A stretch of DNA of 64,000 nucleotides from Omphiscola glabra (taxonomy: Eukaryota > Mollusca > Gastropoda > Lymnaeidae): positions 7,247,562-7,311,561 of the forward strand of contig OZ024810.1 of NCBI GenBank assembly GCA_964017045.1, written 5' to 3'. This document shows positions 45,778-56,059 of the stretch, piece by piece. The position numbers and the translations under genes are program-made. Under the pieces are notes generated by a model. It searched no databases and was not told the origin of the DNA. It was given only the letters and a program-made list of their open reading frames with translations. Positions within the stretch are counted from its first letter, which is position 1. The number at the start of each line of letters is the position of its first letter.

Positions 45778-48697
45778 ATAATAATAATAATAATAATAAA
45801 GTTCATTTGAAAAATCACGCTTCATCCCCAAAGGCTCGAAGCGCGGTACAAAAACTAAGTTGGGAGATAATAACAAGCTGGAAAAGATTGTAGACATCAT
45901 CATTCCAGCAGGTGTTTGCGAAATAGATGAGTTTTTAAATTTGTTTTGAAGGACTCCAGCGTCTGGCTGTTTTTGAGAGCGTCAGGAAGGGTGTTCCAAA
46001 TGGTTGGGCCAGCAAATGCGAACGTGCGCTTTCCGTAAGTTTCAAGGCGAACACGCGGTATCGAGAGTTTGCCACTATCGGATGAGCGGAGTTGTCTAGT
46101 GGGTACATAAGGCGTCATGAGCGCTTGGAGATAGGATGGCGCCAGGTCATGCAAGCAGCGGTAGCACAGAGTTGCGATTTTGTACTCTATACGAGCGCGG
46201 ACCGGCAGCCAATGCAATTCTATCAGAAGAGTTTTAGCATGGTCGAATTTGCGTTTACGAAGAACAATTCGAGCCGCATTATTCTGTGCCTTTTGAATTT
46301 TATCAAGGAGCGTAGCTGGAAGACCCACCATGAGAGCATTGCAGTAGTCCATGCGTGATAGCACGAATGCAGACATCAGCCTCTTTGATGCACCCAACGT
46401 TAAGAAGGGTCTGATATGACTAATTCTGCGTAGCTCTAGAAAAATCGCCTTGCAAATCATGTTAATGTGATTTTCCATAGTTAGTGTTCTGTCTAAGTAG
46501 ACACCCAGGTTTCGCACTGTATGAGCAAACTCAATCTGCACGCCTGAGAGAGTAAAGGATGGTGTATCTTTTAAAGATTTTAATTTTTGAGCGGTAGCAA
46601 TGGGGATCACCTCAGTCTTTTCATCATTCAATTTGAGCTTGTTTATTGTCATCCAGTGCTTAACTGACTCCACTGTCTTCTGTGTCATTTTAAGAAGCTG
46701 AGGGAGCTGAGAGGGCATCACGGATTTCTGAAGTTGGGTATCATCCGCGAACATGTGATATACCATGTCAAACTGCTTGATCACTGCACCCAGGGGCTGA
46801 ACGTACATAGTGAAAAGCACCGGGCCTAAGACCGAGCCTTGGGGTACTCCGAATTCAATAATGGATTTCTTGGAGGTCAAGCCGTTTGTGATAACTGATT
46901 GGACCCGATTTGTCAGATATGAGCGGAACCATCTCAGGACGGTATCGGTGAAACCGAACGTATATTGCAGACGTTGGAGAAGTATGCCGTGGTCAAGCGT
47001 ATCGAACGCTGCCGATAGATCCAGTAACGACAAAAGGGATACCTGGCCCTCACCACAAGACGACAGAAGGTCATTTACGACGCGCAACAGGGCTGTCTCA
47101 GTAGAGTGATGCGTTCTGTATGCTGACTGAAAAGGCTCAAACAAGTCACACTGAGTGAGGTGATCCAGGAGCTGTCGAAGAACGACCCTCTCTAAAATCT
47201 TTGATAAAAATGGTAGATTAGAGACGGGGCGATAATTTTCCAACAGATTAGGGTCGAGATTTGCTTTTTTTAGCAGTGGAGTTACAACCGCCTCCTTAAA
47301 AGAGGATGGAACAAAACCAGTTTTCAAAGACTGATTTACGATATTAGTAATGATAGGGACAATTTCGTCTAAACATTCATACAACAGACCTGCCGGAAGA
47401 GGGTCAAGCAAACATGACTTTCTTGGGGAGTCAACCAGGATTTTCTTCACATGCGATTCAGTGACCTCCAAAAATTCGCTCATAGGAGTGCCATTAAACG
47501 GCAAGAATTCGGGAGCATCTGTGCAAATGTCAAGTCTCGCCCTGATCTTCTTAACTTTCATAACAAAGAAATCATTTAGAGCGTCTGGTAACTCGGCCAA
47601 AGCAATATTGTTTGGCACAGATGTGTCCTTCTGTTTACCGGTCAGCTGACCGACAATGCGAAATAAGTCCCTATTTGAACTGCAATCTACAATCCGGTGA
47701 CTGACATATTCAGTCCTAGCTGCAAGGACCATCTGCTTAGTGCGTTCCTTGTTTTCAACAAAGATTTGTCGGTGCACAGTCAAGCCAGACTTCCGCCACT
47801 TGCGTTCTGCACGTCGCTGTTGCTGCTTTGCGTCCTTTATTTCTGGTGTGAGCCATGGGGCAGAAGGGCGGTCCGTAACGCGCCGTGTAGACAGAGGTGC
47901 ATGTTTGTCTAAAATAACTCTGAGGCCACTGTTGTAGTCTGTTGCAGGATCATCTTGGCTATACTTGAGGGCGGCGACGTCACATCTAAAGGCCGCCCGA
48001 TCTATCCTTCGGAGGTCACGGGATGTGATTGTGCGCAGAAGGCGCCCTGGCTTCCTTAAATCAAAGTCAAAGGTTACTGGGAAATGATCAGAGATCAGTT
48101 TGTCCTCAATTATGAGGTTGCAGATCATAGCTGCACGATCCTCTCTGACAACCAGCCAATCTAGGATGTGACCCCGCTTTTGTGTCGGGACACTGACAAG
48201 CTGAGTCATTCCGTGTGTGTCAAGAGCTGATTTTAAGGTCTTGACATAGCTGTCGGTGGTGGAATCGAAATGACAGTTTGTGTCGCCGATTATGACGACG
48301 TTTTTGTTTGTGGAGGCGTACGTTTCCAGAAGCCGAAGAAAGTCAGCAGTAAACTGACAGATCTTCAACTTATTTCGCTTATTAGGAGGTGGCCTGTATA
48401 TGCATAGAAACGTTATCGCTTGTTCACCATAATTAAGTTGCATCTTGCACATCTCAAATGAAACAAACTCGTCCGATTTTGAAAACGCCACACCATTCTT
48501 TAAGGAGCTCCTATAAAGGACAGCAATACCACCACCACTGTGCGATTGCCTTGGGCAAGAGTGAATGAGGTAGTCCGGAGGTGTAATTTCTTGCTGCTTG
48601 ACCTCGTCTCCAACATGTTTAAACCACGTCTCGGTAATGAATACAAGGTCAGCCTTGCTCTCTAAAACAAGATCGCACACCTCAAATGTCTTATTCC
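45778..48697 (-). mobile_element. L2/CR1-group LINE, nearly complete, 5'-truncated
   Basis: A minus-strand non-LTR retrotransposon. Its 3' end is a (TTA)n tail (45,779-45,799 on the + strand), preceded by a stem-loop at 45,818-45,843 in which CGCTTC pairs with GAAGCG. The ORF is uninterrupted. The 5' end stops inside the endonuclease domain where a second LINE begins in the opposite orientation at about 48,700. The RT sequence style (DLSAAFDTLDH, FADDTQL) and the stem-loop plus microsatellite tail fit the L2/CR1 group; the exact clade is inferred. Confidence 0.9.
45818..45843 (-). promoter_or_regulatory. LINE 3' UTR stem-loop
   Basis: CGCTTCATCCCCAAAGGCTC followed by GAAGCG: six outer base pairs plus an inner CC/GG pairing. 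It sits about 19 bases from the (TAA)n tail. In characterised L2-type LINEs a 3' stem-loop of this kind is recognised by the reverse transcriptase; the role here is inferred. Confidence 0.6.
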
Positions 48698-48698
48698 T
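45900..48698 (-). CDS. LINE ORF2: endonuclease plus reverse transcriptase (5' partial)
   Basis: A frame of 926 codons from the first possible start, open 6 codons further to the junction, with no stop or frameshift. Residues 1-210 are an APE-type endonuclease that nicks target DNA: ITETW (E17), VVIIGDTNCHF (D133, N135) and ISDHFPV (D198, H199). Residues about 460-760 are the reverse transcriptase: LENYRPVSNLPFLSKILE, FQSAYRTHHSTETALL, LLDLSAAFDTLDH (554-563), GVPQGSVLGP (611-620) and the catalytic FADD (644-647). The C-terminal part has LSRMDYCNALMVGLP, KIQKAQNNAARIVL, LHWLPVRARIEYK and PTIWNTLPDALK. The extreme N-terminus of the endonuclease and any ORF1 are missing through 5' truncation. 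Intactness suggests a recent insertion. No ATG is needed to explain it; the first annotated start is a GTG inside the domain. Confidence 0.93.
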   Translation of the reverse strand, partial: RNKTFEVCDLVLESKADLVFITETWFKHVGDEVKQQEITPPDYLIHSCPRQSHSGGGIAVLYRSSLKNGVAFSKSDEFVSFEMCKMQLNYGEQAITFLCIYRPPPNKRNKLKICQFTADFLRLLETYASTNKNVVIIGDTNCHFDSTTDSYVKTLKSALDTHGMTQLVSVPTQKRGHILDWLVVREDRAAMICNLIIEDKLISDHFPVTFDFDLRKPGRLLRTITSRDLRRIDRAAFRCDVAALKYSQDDPATDYNSGLRVILDKHAPLSTRRVTDRPSAPWLTPEIKDAKQQQRRAERKWRKSGLTVHRQIFVENKERTKQMVLAARTEYVSHRIVDCSSNRDLFRIVGQLTGKQKDTSVPNNIALAELPDALNDFFVMKVKKIRARLDICTDAPEFLPFNGTPMSEFLEVTESHVKKILVDSPRKSCLLDPLPAGLLYECLDEIVPIITNIVNQSLKTGFVPSSFKEAVVTPLLKKANLDPNLLENYRPVSNLPFLSKILERVVLRQLLDHLTQCDLFEPFQSAYRTHHSTETALLRVVNDLLSSCGEGQVSLLSLLDLSAAFDTLDHGILLQRLQYTFGFTDTVLRWFRSYLTNRVQSVITNGLTSKKSIIEFGVPQGSVLGPVLFTMYVQPLGAVIKQFDMVYHMFADDTQLQKSVMPSQLPQLLKMTQKTVESVKHWMTINKLKLNDEKTEVIPIATAQKLKSLKDTPSFTLSGVQIEFAHTVRNLGVYLDRTLTMENHINMICKAIFLELRRISHIRPFLTLGASKRLMSAFVLSRMDYCNALMVGLPATLLDKIQKAQNNAARIVLRKRKFDHAKTLLIELHWLPVRARIEYKIATLCYRCLHDLAPSYLQALMTPYVPTRQLRSSDSGKLSIPRVRLETYGKRTFAFAGPTIWNTLPDALKNSQTLESFKTNLKTHLFRKHLLE

Positions 48699-48704
48699 GC
48701 ATAC

Positions 48705-49225
48705 ACGGCTATCCGTCAGATCAGCTCAATCCGCCACTACCTCACAGTTAGTGCAACAAAAACCCTAGTCTATGCTCTTGTTCTCTCTCGTCTTGACTAT
48801 TGCAAGGTTCACCAAAACACTTCTTAGAAAAACTACAAAAGGTTCAAAACTCAGCTGCTAGGCTAGTTTTAAAGGCAAAAAAACATGATCATGTCACACC
48901 ACTACTTCACTCACTTCATTGGCTCCCTGTACAACTACGGATTGATTACAAACTCTCTGTTCTCTGCCACAAATATCTCTCGAATTCCTACCCTTACTAT
49001 CTAACCGAACTTCTTTCTGTCTATTCACCCCTTCGACAGCTTCGCTCCTCCGCAGACGGGCGTATTCTTGCTGTCCCCAAGACTCGCACAAAAACATACT
49101 GAGAAAGATCTTTCTCTTACTTTGCCCCCAAACAATGGAATTCTCTTCCACTACACATCCGCAATATATCAACCATCACAGCCTTCAAAACTGCACTCAA
49201 AACACATCTGATTCCCCACATCTGA
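48705..49225 (+). pseudogene. LINE ORF2 C-terminal remnant
   Basis: It begins with IRQISSIRHYL and TKTLVYALVLSRLDYC, then shows a small out-of-frame deletion near 48,800. In the next frame it continues as GSPKHFLEKLQKVQNSAARL, HDHVTPLLHSLHWLPVQLRI and LRQLRSSADGR. A TGA at 49,100-49,102 interrupts the frame, after which ERSFSYFAPKQWNSLP follows to a terminal stop at 49,225. The endonuclease and the catalytic RT core are absent. At least one frameshift and one stop make it non-functional. Confidence 0.88.
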
Positions 49226-49401
49226 CCGATAAACGATGCTGCTGGCCGCCGTCCATGGCTTGTCATGTAAAAGTTCTGGGGTTGATGGGGTGAATATGCA
49301 TTCGTTTTTGTTTTGTCTCTATACATCTGTTCTTTATTACATAAATGCATTTTATTTTATTGTCACGATTATGTCTCTTTTTCTAATATTTTTTTATGTA
49401 C

Positions 49402-49439
49402 AGCGCGGTAAGCCCAGCCTTAGGCTGGGGTACCGCGCT
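49402..49439 (+). promoter_or_regulatory. LINE 3' UTR hairpin
   Basis: AGCGCGGTA (49,402-49,410) pairs perfectly with TACCGCGCT (49,431-49,439), and CCCAGCC pairs with GGCTGGG around a short loop. It lies 12 bases before the (TAA)n tail. By analogy with L2-type LINEs it may be the reverse-transcriptase recognition element. Confidence 0.7.
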
Positions 49440-49468
49440 ATATAAGACAACTAATAATAATAATAATA

Positions 49469-49495
49469 ATATAGTTGTGATATAGTTGTGATATA
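49469..49495. repeat. 27-bp direct repeat, right of LINE pair
   Basis: Identical to 45,731-45,757. It directly follows the (TAA)n tail of the plus-strand LINE, as a target duplication would. Confidence 0.7.
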
Positions 49496-49524
49496 GTTGA
49501 GATTAAGCCAACCTACGACTAAAG

Positions 49525-49672
49525 CAATCGTGCTACCACAGTACCTAAAACATGCTACAACAGGAACAAAGGTACAACATATGCTACCACAGTACCAAGA
49601 GTCTAAAACGTGCTACAACAGTATCAAGGTTATAAAATGTGCTACTACAGTACCAAGTGCATAAACAGTGCA
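49525..49672. repeat. Degenerate repeat of about 30-40 bp, 5 copies
   Basis: GTGCTACCACAGTACC-like words recur with AAAACATGC or TAAAACGTGC between. Strong divergence points to an old array. Confidence 0.75.
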
Positions 49673-50356
49673 ATTACAATAAAAGTGCACTTGTGAATCA
49701 ATGTGTTTGATTTTTTTTTTGTTTGGGGGGGGGGGGGGGGGGGATAGTGGAGAATGTGTACCATTAGTTAGTTCTAGGATTTTATAGTTTAAAAAAAACC
49801 AGAAAACTACATCTAACAATTAAATTATTATAATTTTAACACGGAGAGGTCCATGTCACAAGGTATTAACATTTGCAAAGAGATCCATTTGACAATTGTA
49901 TTAACATTTCCAAGAGTAGAACAATGAGTACTTAAGGACTTATGGAAGTGGTATGTCGGTGAAATTTGCCTAAACGTGTATCGTTAGTTGAAAGCAATGA
50001 TTCTCAAAGTGGATGATGGGGTTGTCCAAGGGGGCACTGCAAGGCTGTGGGAATTTTAGTGGGCTTCGGACCTTCTAAAACACTTAGTCTTCTTTCTGTG
50101 AAGGTGGAATGCTTCACAAATTGTTTGTAAAATATTCCAAGTTATCAAATAACAATACAATTATTACAATGTTATATTACATGATGCACGATTGTCAATT
50201 GTTTTCCTTTACATTAAAGGCATAGAAGTAGTTCTGTCAATTAAGACAAAATCCACTAAAAATAAAAATTTTGCATTTGTTCAATGACTTATTTGAACCC
50301 TTCATTGTTTGCAGGAAGAAAAAAAGTTTGCCAAATCTCTTTGATTTTTTTTTGTA
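49673..50356. other. Spacer with a 19-G run
   Basis: A run of about 19 G lies at 49,725-49,743. CAATGATTCTCAAAGTGG at 49,995 resembles a hAT-type end. No gene was recognised. Confidence 0.45.
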
Positions 50357-51050
50357 TCATTTAATGTCAACATCGAGTTGATAGAATTTAAAGTGACATT
50401 TAATGTCAACATCGAGTTGATAGAATTTAAAGTGTCATTTAATGTCAACATCGAGTTGATAGAATTTAAAGTGTCATTTAATGTCAACATCGAGTTGATA
50501 GAATTTAAAGTGTCATTTAATGTCAACATCGAGTTGATAGAATTTAAAGTGACATTTAATGTCAACATCGAGTTGATAGAATTTAAAGTGTCATTTAATG
50601 TCAACATCGAGTTGATAGAATTTAAAGTGTCATTTAATGTCAACATCGAGTTGATAGAATTTAAATTGTCATTTAATGTCAACATTGAGTTGATAGAATT
50701 TAAAGTGTCATTTAATGTCAACATCGAGGTGATAGAATTTAAAGTGTCATTTAATGTCAACATCGAGTTGATAGAATTTAAAGTGACATTTAATGTCAAC
50801 ATCGAGTTGATAGAATTTAAAGTGTCATTTAATGTCAACATCGAGTTGATAGAATTTAAAGTGATATTTAATGTCAACATCGAGTTGATAGAATTTAAAG
50901 TGACATTTAATGTCAACATCGAGTTGATAGAATTTAAAGTGTCATTTAATGTCAACATCGAGTTGATAGAATTTAAAGTGTCATTTAATGTCAACATCGA
51001 GTTGATAGAATTTAAAGTGTCATTTAATGTCAACATCTGATAGATAGAAT
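50357..51050. repeat. 39-bp satellite, about 18 copies
   Basis: Units contain TTTAATGTCAACATCGAGTT followed by GATAGAATTTAAAGTGTCA. The main variant is GTGTCA versus GTGACA. Both strands are open for more than 200 codons (13-residue units) because of the multiple-of-three length. Confidence 0.96.
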
Positions 51051-51115
51051 TTAAAGTGCCCTCAATTACTGCAGTAAATTAAATGTTTTAAAACGATCAT
51101 AATGATTCACTAGTC

Positions 51116-51838
51116 CTGACACTCAAATGATTGACTTTTCTTGACGCTCAAATGATTGACTTTTCTTGACACTCAAATGATTGACTTTTCTTGACACTCA
51201 AATGATTGACTTTTCTTGACGCTCAAATGATTAACTTGACTTTTCTTGACACTCAAATGATTGACTTTTCTTGACGCTCAAATGATTGACTTTTCTTGAC
51301 ACTCAAATGATTGACTTTTCTTGACACTCAAATGATTGACTTTTCTTGACGCTCAAATGATTGACTTTTCTTGACACTCAAATGATTGACTTTTCTTGAC
51401 ACTCAAATGATTGACTTTTCTTGACACTCAAATGATTGACTTTTCTTGACACTCAAATGATTGACTTTTCTTGACACTCAAATGATTGACTTTTCTTTAC
51501 ACTCAAATGATTGACTTTTCTTGACACTCAAATGATTGACTTTTCTTGACACTCAAATGATTGACTTTTCTTGACACTCAAATGATTGACTTTTCTTGAC
51601 ACTCAAATGATTGACTTTTCTTGACACTCAAATGATTGACTTTCTTGACACTCAAATGATTGACTTTCTTGACGCTCAAATGATTGACTTTTCTTGACAC
51701 TCAAATGATTGACTTTTCTTGACGCTCAAATGATTGACTTTCTTGACACTCAAATGATTGACTTTTCTTGACACTCAAATGATTGACTTTTCTTTACACT
51801 CAAATGATTGACTTTTCTTGACACTCAAATGATTGACT
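51116..51838. repeat. 25-bp satellite, about 29 copies
   Basis: Units contain TTGACACTCAAATGATTGAC followed by TTTTC. Variants are GACGCTC, TTTACACTC and one-base T deletions; one copy has a TTAACTTGAC insertion. Each unit has two TTGAC words. Confidence 0.95.
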
Positions 51839-52204
51839 GTGTGAGGGCGTGTTTGTAGGCTCGAGGGGGTGGGAGAGGCCGGAGAAAGTTGAGAACCCCT
51901 GATTTAATAACTTGGAAACAGTTGGCCTTCTGCTATTGTTCTGTGGTCTACACATTTGATCTTTACCTATCTGTGGGGAAAATTCGATGTCTCTCTATAT
52001 ATGAGTCCAGTGCAAATGTCAAGTCTGAAAGGTGTGAAGGACAGAACGCGTCAGGAAGGATGTGCCAATGTGATCAGACGTCGTACCCTCGTCTACAGGT
52101 AGACCAAGAAACTACTCCGACCTAGAGGTCCTTGACTCAGTCAGAAGGTCAAACTATCAGTGAGTGACTCGTTCTCTTTTGTTTCCGGGTCAGTGTTGAT
52201 CGAA
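51839..52204. other. Spacer with a hAT-like right end
   Basis: GTTGAGAACCCCTG at 51,888-51,901 resembles the right end of hAT-type elements. No gene was recognised. Confidence 0.4.
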
Positions 52205-52285
52205 TTGTGCATCAATATGTCTGTGCATCAATAGTCTGTGCAACAATAATTGTGCATCAATAGTTGTGCATCAATAGACTGTGCT
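52205..52285. repeat. Degenerate repeat of about 17 bp, 5 copies
   Basis: GTGCATCAATAGT(CT) units with small insertions. Confidence 0.8.
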
Positions 52286-52789
52286 TTCCAGGATGTGCGA
52301 TTTTAAATTGTATTTTACAATAATATATCATATATATATATATCAGTGTTCAGAATACGTATAATGATCTGCTGTTTAATGATTGCGTGATGTGAGCACA
52401 TTAAATTTTTCGTCAAAATTCTTTTTGAACGCACTGTACTAAATAGTAAAACGAAATTTGACGAGAAATTTTAACTTGTGGACTGAAAAAAAGATTCGAC
52501 CAAATTTCCGTCGATCAAATTTCCGTCCACGAAATTTCTTTCGATCAAATTTCCGGATACGTATACAATGATATTCCCATCTAAAGATCTTACCACCCTT
52601 CCATATTACCATTTGTATGTGGTTCGGGATTAAACAAAGCTATGTAATTATATTCTATGAACTTTTCCACACATATTTCTTACCTGAATGGGTTTTGTTT
52701 AACATTGGGGTTGGGGGGGTGGGGGTGGGGGGCAAGAATGTTATACATCGTAGGCTAGAGTGTTTAACGGTGTCTTTTTCTATCAACCG
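52286..52789. other. Spacer with short repeats
   Basis: A (TA)n run lies at about 52,322-52,343. At 52,490-52,560, four copies of about 18 bp contain CAAATTTCCGTCGAT. A G-rich stretch lies at 52,710-52,732. No gene was recognised. Confidence 0.45.
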
Positions 52790-53390
52790 CCGGGTAGACT
52801 AGCTTGGACCACCTTAATTAGGTCTCGGGTAGACTAGCTTGGACCACCCTAATTAGGTCTCGGGTAGACTAGCCTGGACCACCCTAATTAGGTCTCGGTT
52901 AGATTAGCTTGGACCACCCTAATTAGGTCTCGGGTAGACTAGCTTGGACCACCCTAATTAGGTCTCGGGTAGACTCGCTTGGACCACCCTAATTAGGTCT
53001 CGGGTAGACTAGCTTGGACCACCCTAATTAGGTCTCAGGTAGACTCGCTTGGACCACCCTAATTAGGTCTCGGGTAGACTCGCTTGGACCACCCTAATTA
53101 GGTCTCGGGTAGACTCGCTTGGACCACCCTAATTAGGTCTCGGGTAGACTCGCTTGGACCACCCTAATTAGGTCTCGGGTAGACTCGCTTGGACCACCCT
53201 AATTAGGTCTCGGGTAGACTCGCTTGGACCACCCTAATTAGGTCTCGGGTAGACTAGCTTGGACCACCCTAATTAGGTCTCGGGTAGACTAGCTTGGACC
53301 ACCCTAATTAGGTCTCGGGTAGACTAGCTTGGACCACCCTAATTAGGTCTCGGGTAGACTCGCTTGGACCACCCTAATTAGGTCTTGCTG
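52790..53390. repeat. 35-bp satellite, about 17 copies
   Basis: Units contain CTAATTAGGTCTCGGGTAGA followed by CTAGCTTGGACCACC. The main variable position is CTAGCTT versus CTCGCTT, with CTCGCTT clustered in the middle (52,970-53,240). Confidence 0.96.
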
Positions 53391-53881
53391 CTTGAGCTTA
53401 ATAGGATTAACGCCTGGGGATTATGTTTTTAGAAGCCTATCTCCAACGGACCCTTATTGCTCCTGTCCTCTAAGAAGATAAAAAAAAACACTTTAAATAT
53501 CATGGTGTTTATTTTTTCTCTGACATTATTCTAATGGCGCCAATTCTATAAAAGAAATTACAGACATTTTTTCAAATGCTTTCCAGTGCTAAGTAAACCA
53601 TATAACCAAATGTGCTAATTTTTTTAACCACTAAAGCGCGGGTTGTAATTCATACAGAAAACATAGTGCTAATGTAACCAGACAATCCTTTTTGCTAATT
53701 AACGAGGAAAGCTTCCGTGCTACCTTAACTACCAAAATCTTCTTGTCATTTCACCAGCAAGGCCTCCTAATTTAACTATAGAAAAGCTTCCTTGTAAATG
53801 TCAACAGAGCAGTTGCGATGACATTTTAGTAAGAAAAGTCCGGACGCTAAATTAACCAGAAAAAAGCAAAAAGCCTACGGT
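53391..53881. other. Spacer, very degenerate repeat
   Basis: From 53,580 to 53,870 the words GTGCTAAT, AACCA and AAAGCTTCC recur irregularly at about 35-40 bp, perhaps an ancient minisatellite. No gene was recognised. Confidence 0.4.
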
Positions 53882-55412
53882 GTCATGGTCTCATACCAAC
53901 AGTGACATGGTCTGATACCAACAATGACATGGTCTGATACCGACAATGACATGGTCTCATACAAACAGCGACATGGTCTCATACCAACAGTGACATGGTC
54001 TGATACCAACAATGACATGGTCTCATACCAACAGTGACATGGTCTCATACCAACAGTGACATGGTCTGATACCAACATTGACATGGTCTGATACCAACAG
54101 TGACATGGTCTGATACCAACAGTGACATGGTCTGATACCAACAATGACATGGTCTCATACCAACAGTGACATGGTCTCATACCAACAGTGACATGGTCTC
54201 ATACCAACAGTGACATGGTCTCATACCAACAGTGACATGGTCTGATACCAACAATGACATGGTCTCATACCAACAGTGACATGGTATCATACCAACAGTG
54301 ACATGGTCTCATACCAACAGTGACATGGTCTGATACCAACAATGACATGATCTCATACCAACAGTGATATGGTCTCATACCAACAGTGACATGGTCTTAT
54401 ACCAATAGTGACATGGTCTCATACCAACGGTGACATGGTCTCATACCAACAGTGACATGGTCTGATACCAACAATGACATGGTCTCATACCAACAGTGAC
54501 ATGGTCTCATACCAACGGTGACATGGTCTCATACCAACAGTGACATGGTCTCATACCAACAGTGACATGGTCTCATACCAACAGTGACATGGTCTGATAC
54601 CAACAATGACATGGTCTCATACCAACAGTGACATGGTCTCATACCAACGGTGACATGGTCTCATACCAACAGTGACATGGTCTGATACCAACAATGACAT
54701 GGTCTGATACCGACAATGACATGGTCTCATACAAACAGCGACATGGTCTCATACCAACAGTGACATGGTCTGATACCAACAATGACATGGTCTCATACCA
54801 ACAGTGACATGGTCTCATACCAACAGTGACATGGTCTGATACCAACATTGACATGGTCTGATACCAACAGTGACATGGTCTGATACCAACAGTGACATGG
54901 TCTGATACCAACAATGACATGGTCTCATACCAACAGTGACATGGTCTCATACCAACAGTGACATGGTCTCATACCAACAGTGACATGGTCTCATACCAAC
55001 AGTGACATGGTCTGATACCAACAATGACATGGTCTCATACCAACAGTGACATGGTATCATACCAACAGTGACATGGTCTCATACCAACAGTGACATGGTC
55101 TGATACCAACAATGACATGATCTCATACCAACAGTGATATGGTCTCATACCAACAGTGACATGGTCTTATACCAATAGTGACATGGTCTCATACCAACGG
55201 TGACATGGTCTCATACCAACAGTGACATGGTCTGATACCAACAATGACATGGTCTCATACCAACAGTGACATGGTCTCATACCAACGGTGACATGGTCTC
55301 ATACCAACAGTGACATGGTCTCATACCAACAGTGACATGGTCTCATACCAACAGTGACATGGTCTCATACCAACGGTGACATGGTCTCATACCAACAGTG
55401 ACATGGTCTCAT
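53882..55412. repeat. 22-bp satellite, about 70 copies, with 770-bp higher-order repeat
   Basis: Units contain TGGTCTCATACCAACAGTGA followed by CA. Variants (TCTGATACC, AACAATGAC, AACGGTGAC, TACAAACAGCG) recur in the same order 770 bp (35 units) apart: CGACAATGAC at 53,941/54,711 and AATGACATGA at 54,341/55,111. The array is thus about two tandem copies of a 35-unit block. Confidence 0.96.
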
Positions 55413-56059
55413 ACTTAAAACACTTAAGTTTTCTGATGTAATGTGTCTGCCATTAGTGTGGAATTTTAATGAAGGCGTGTGTAATGTAGATTGTAATATT
55501 TACCAGAAAATTGAAAAATTTCACATATAAACCTCGGAGTTTGTCCGACATTGTGACGTATTCAGCCAAATTTGTGACGTATGCTGTTTAATATGTGACA
55601 TACTTAGCCATACGATGTTTTTACCAGATTTTTTTAAGTGTTCTGTGCATTCAATTATATAAGTTAAAAGAGATATGTGCTGACAAACAAAATTACTGGT
55701 AAAACATCGCAGATTTTTTATGGTTGAAAATCTTTATTTGATACTCACATTTAGTGCGCAACCATCTACTTTTATTGCGCTCCATGCTTAGGTTGTTGCG
55801 CTCGGAACTGTTGATGTGTAACTACTCCATCTTGAGAACAGATATTCCTGTTAAGTTGAACTAATAACTGTTGTGGTAACGAATCATGATTTAGCCTTTG
55901 ACCCCTGGAGTGCTCGGATAGCATCATTAGTTCGAAGACATGACGTCACGTCAAGTGTCCAAGACTTCAACTAAGACACAAGATGAAGAAGCTGTAATGT
56001 ATTTATTATTTATCTGTGTTTTCTATTTTGTGTCAATTATTTTATGTGTGAGCGGATAA
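55413..56059. other. Unannotated spacer
   Basis: A perfect TGACGTCA lies at 55,941. No gene was recognised. Confidence 0.45.

Larger units (their letters stand above)
48698..49468 (+). mobile_element. Second LINE, 3' fragment, opposite orientation
   Basis: A plus-strand 3' part of another L2/CR1-group LINE, joined head to head to the minus-strand copy. It carries the C-terminal coding part, a 3' hairpin (49,402-49,439) and a (TAA)n tail (49,452-49,468). It differs clearly in sequence from its neighbour, so it is not an inverted piece of the same element. Confidence 0.88.

Noticed and set aside
33001..51050. Preference for repeat units that are multiples of three, implying coding
   Set aside because: Units of 16, 17, 22, 23, 25, 31, 35, 37, 47, 49, 59 and 76 bp are equally common. 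The apparent bias arises because only multiples of three give long open frames.
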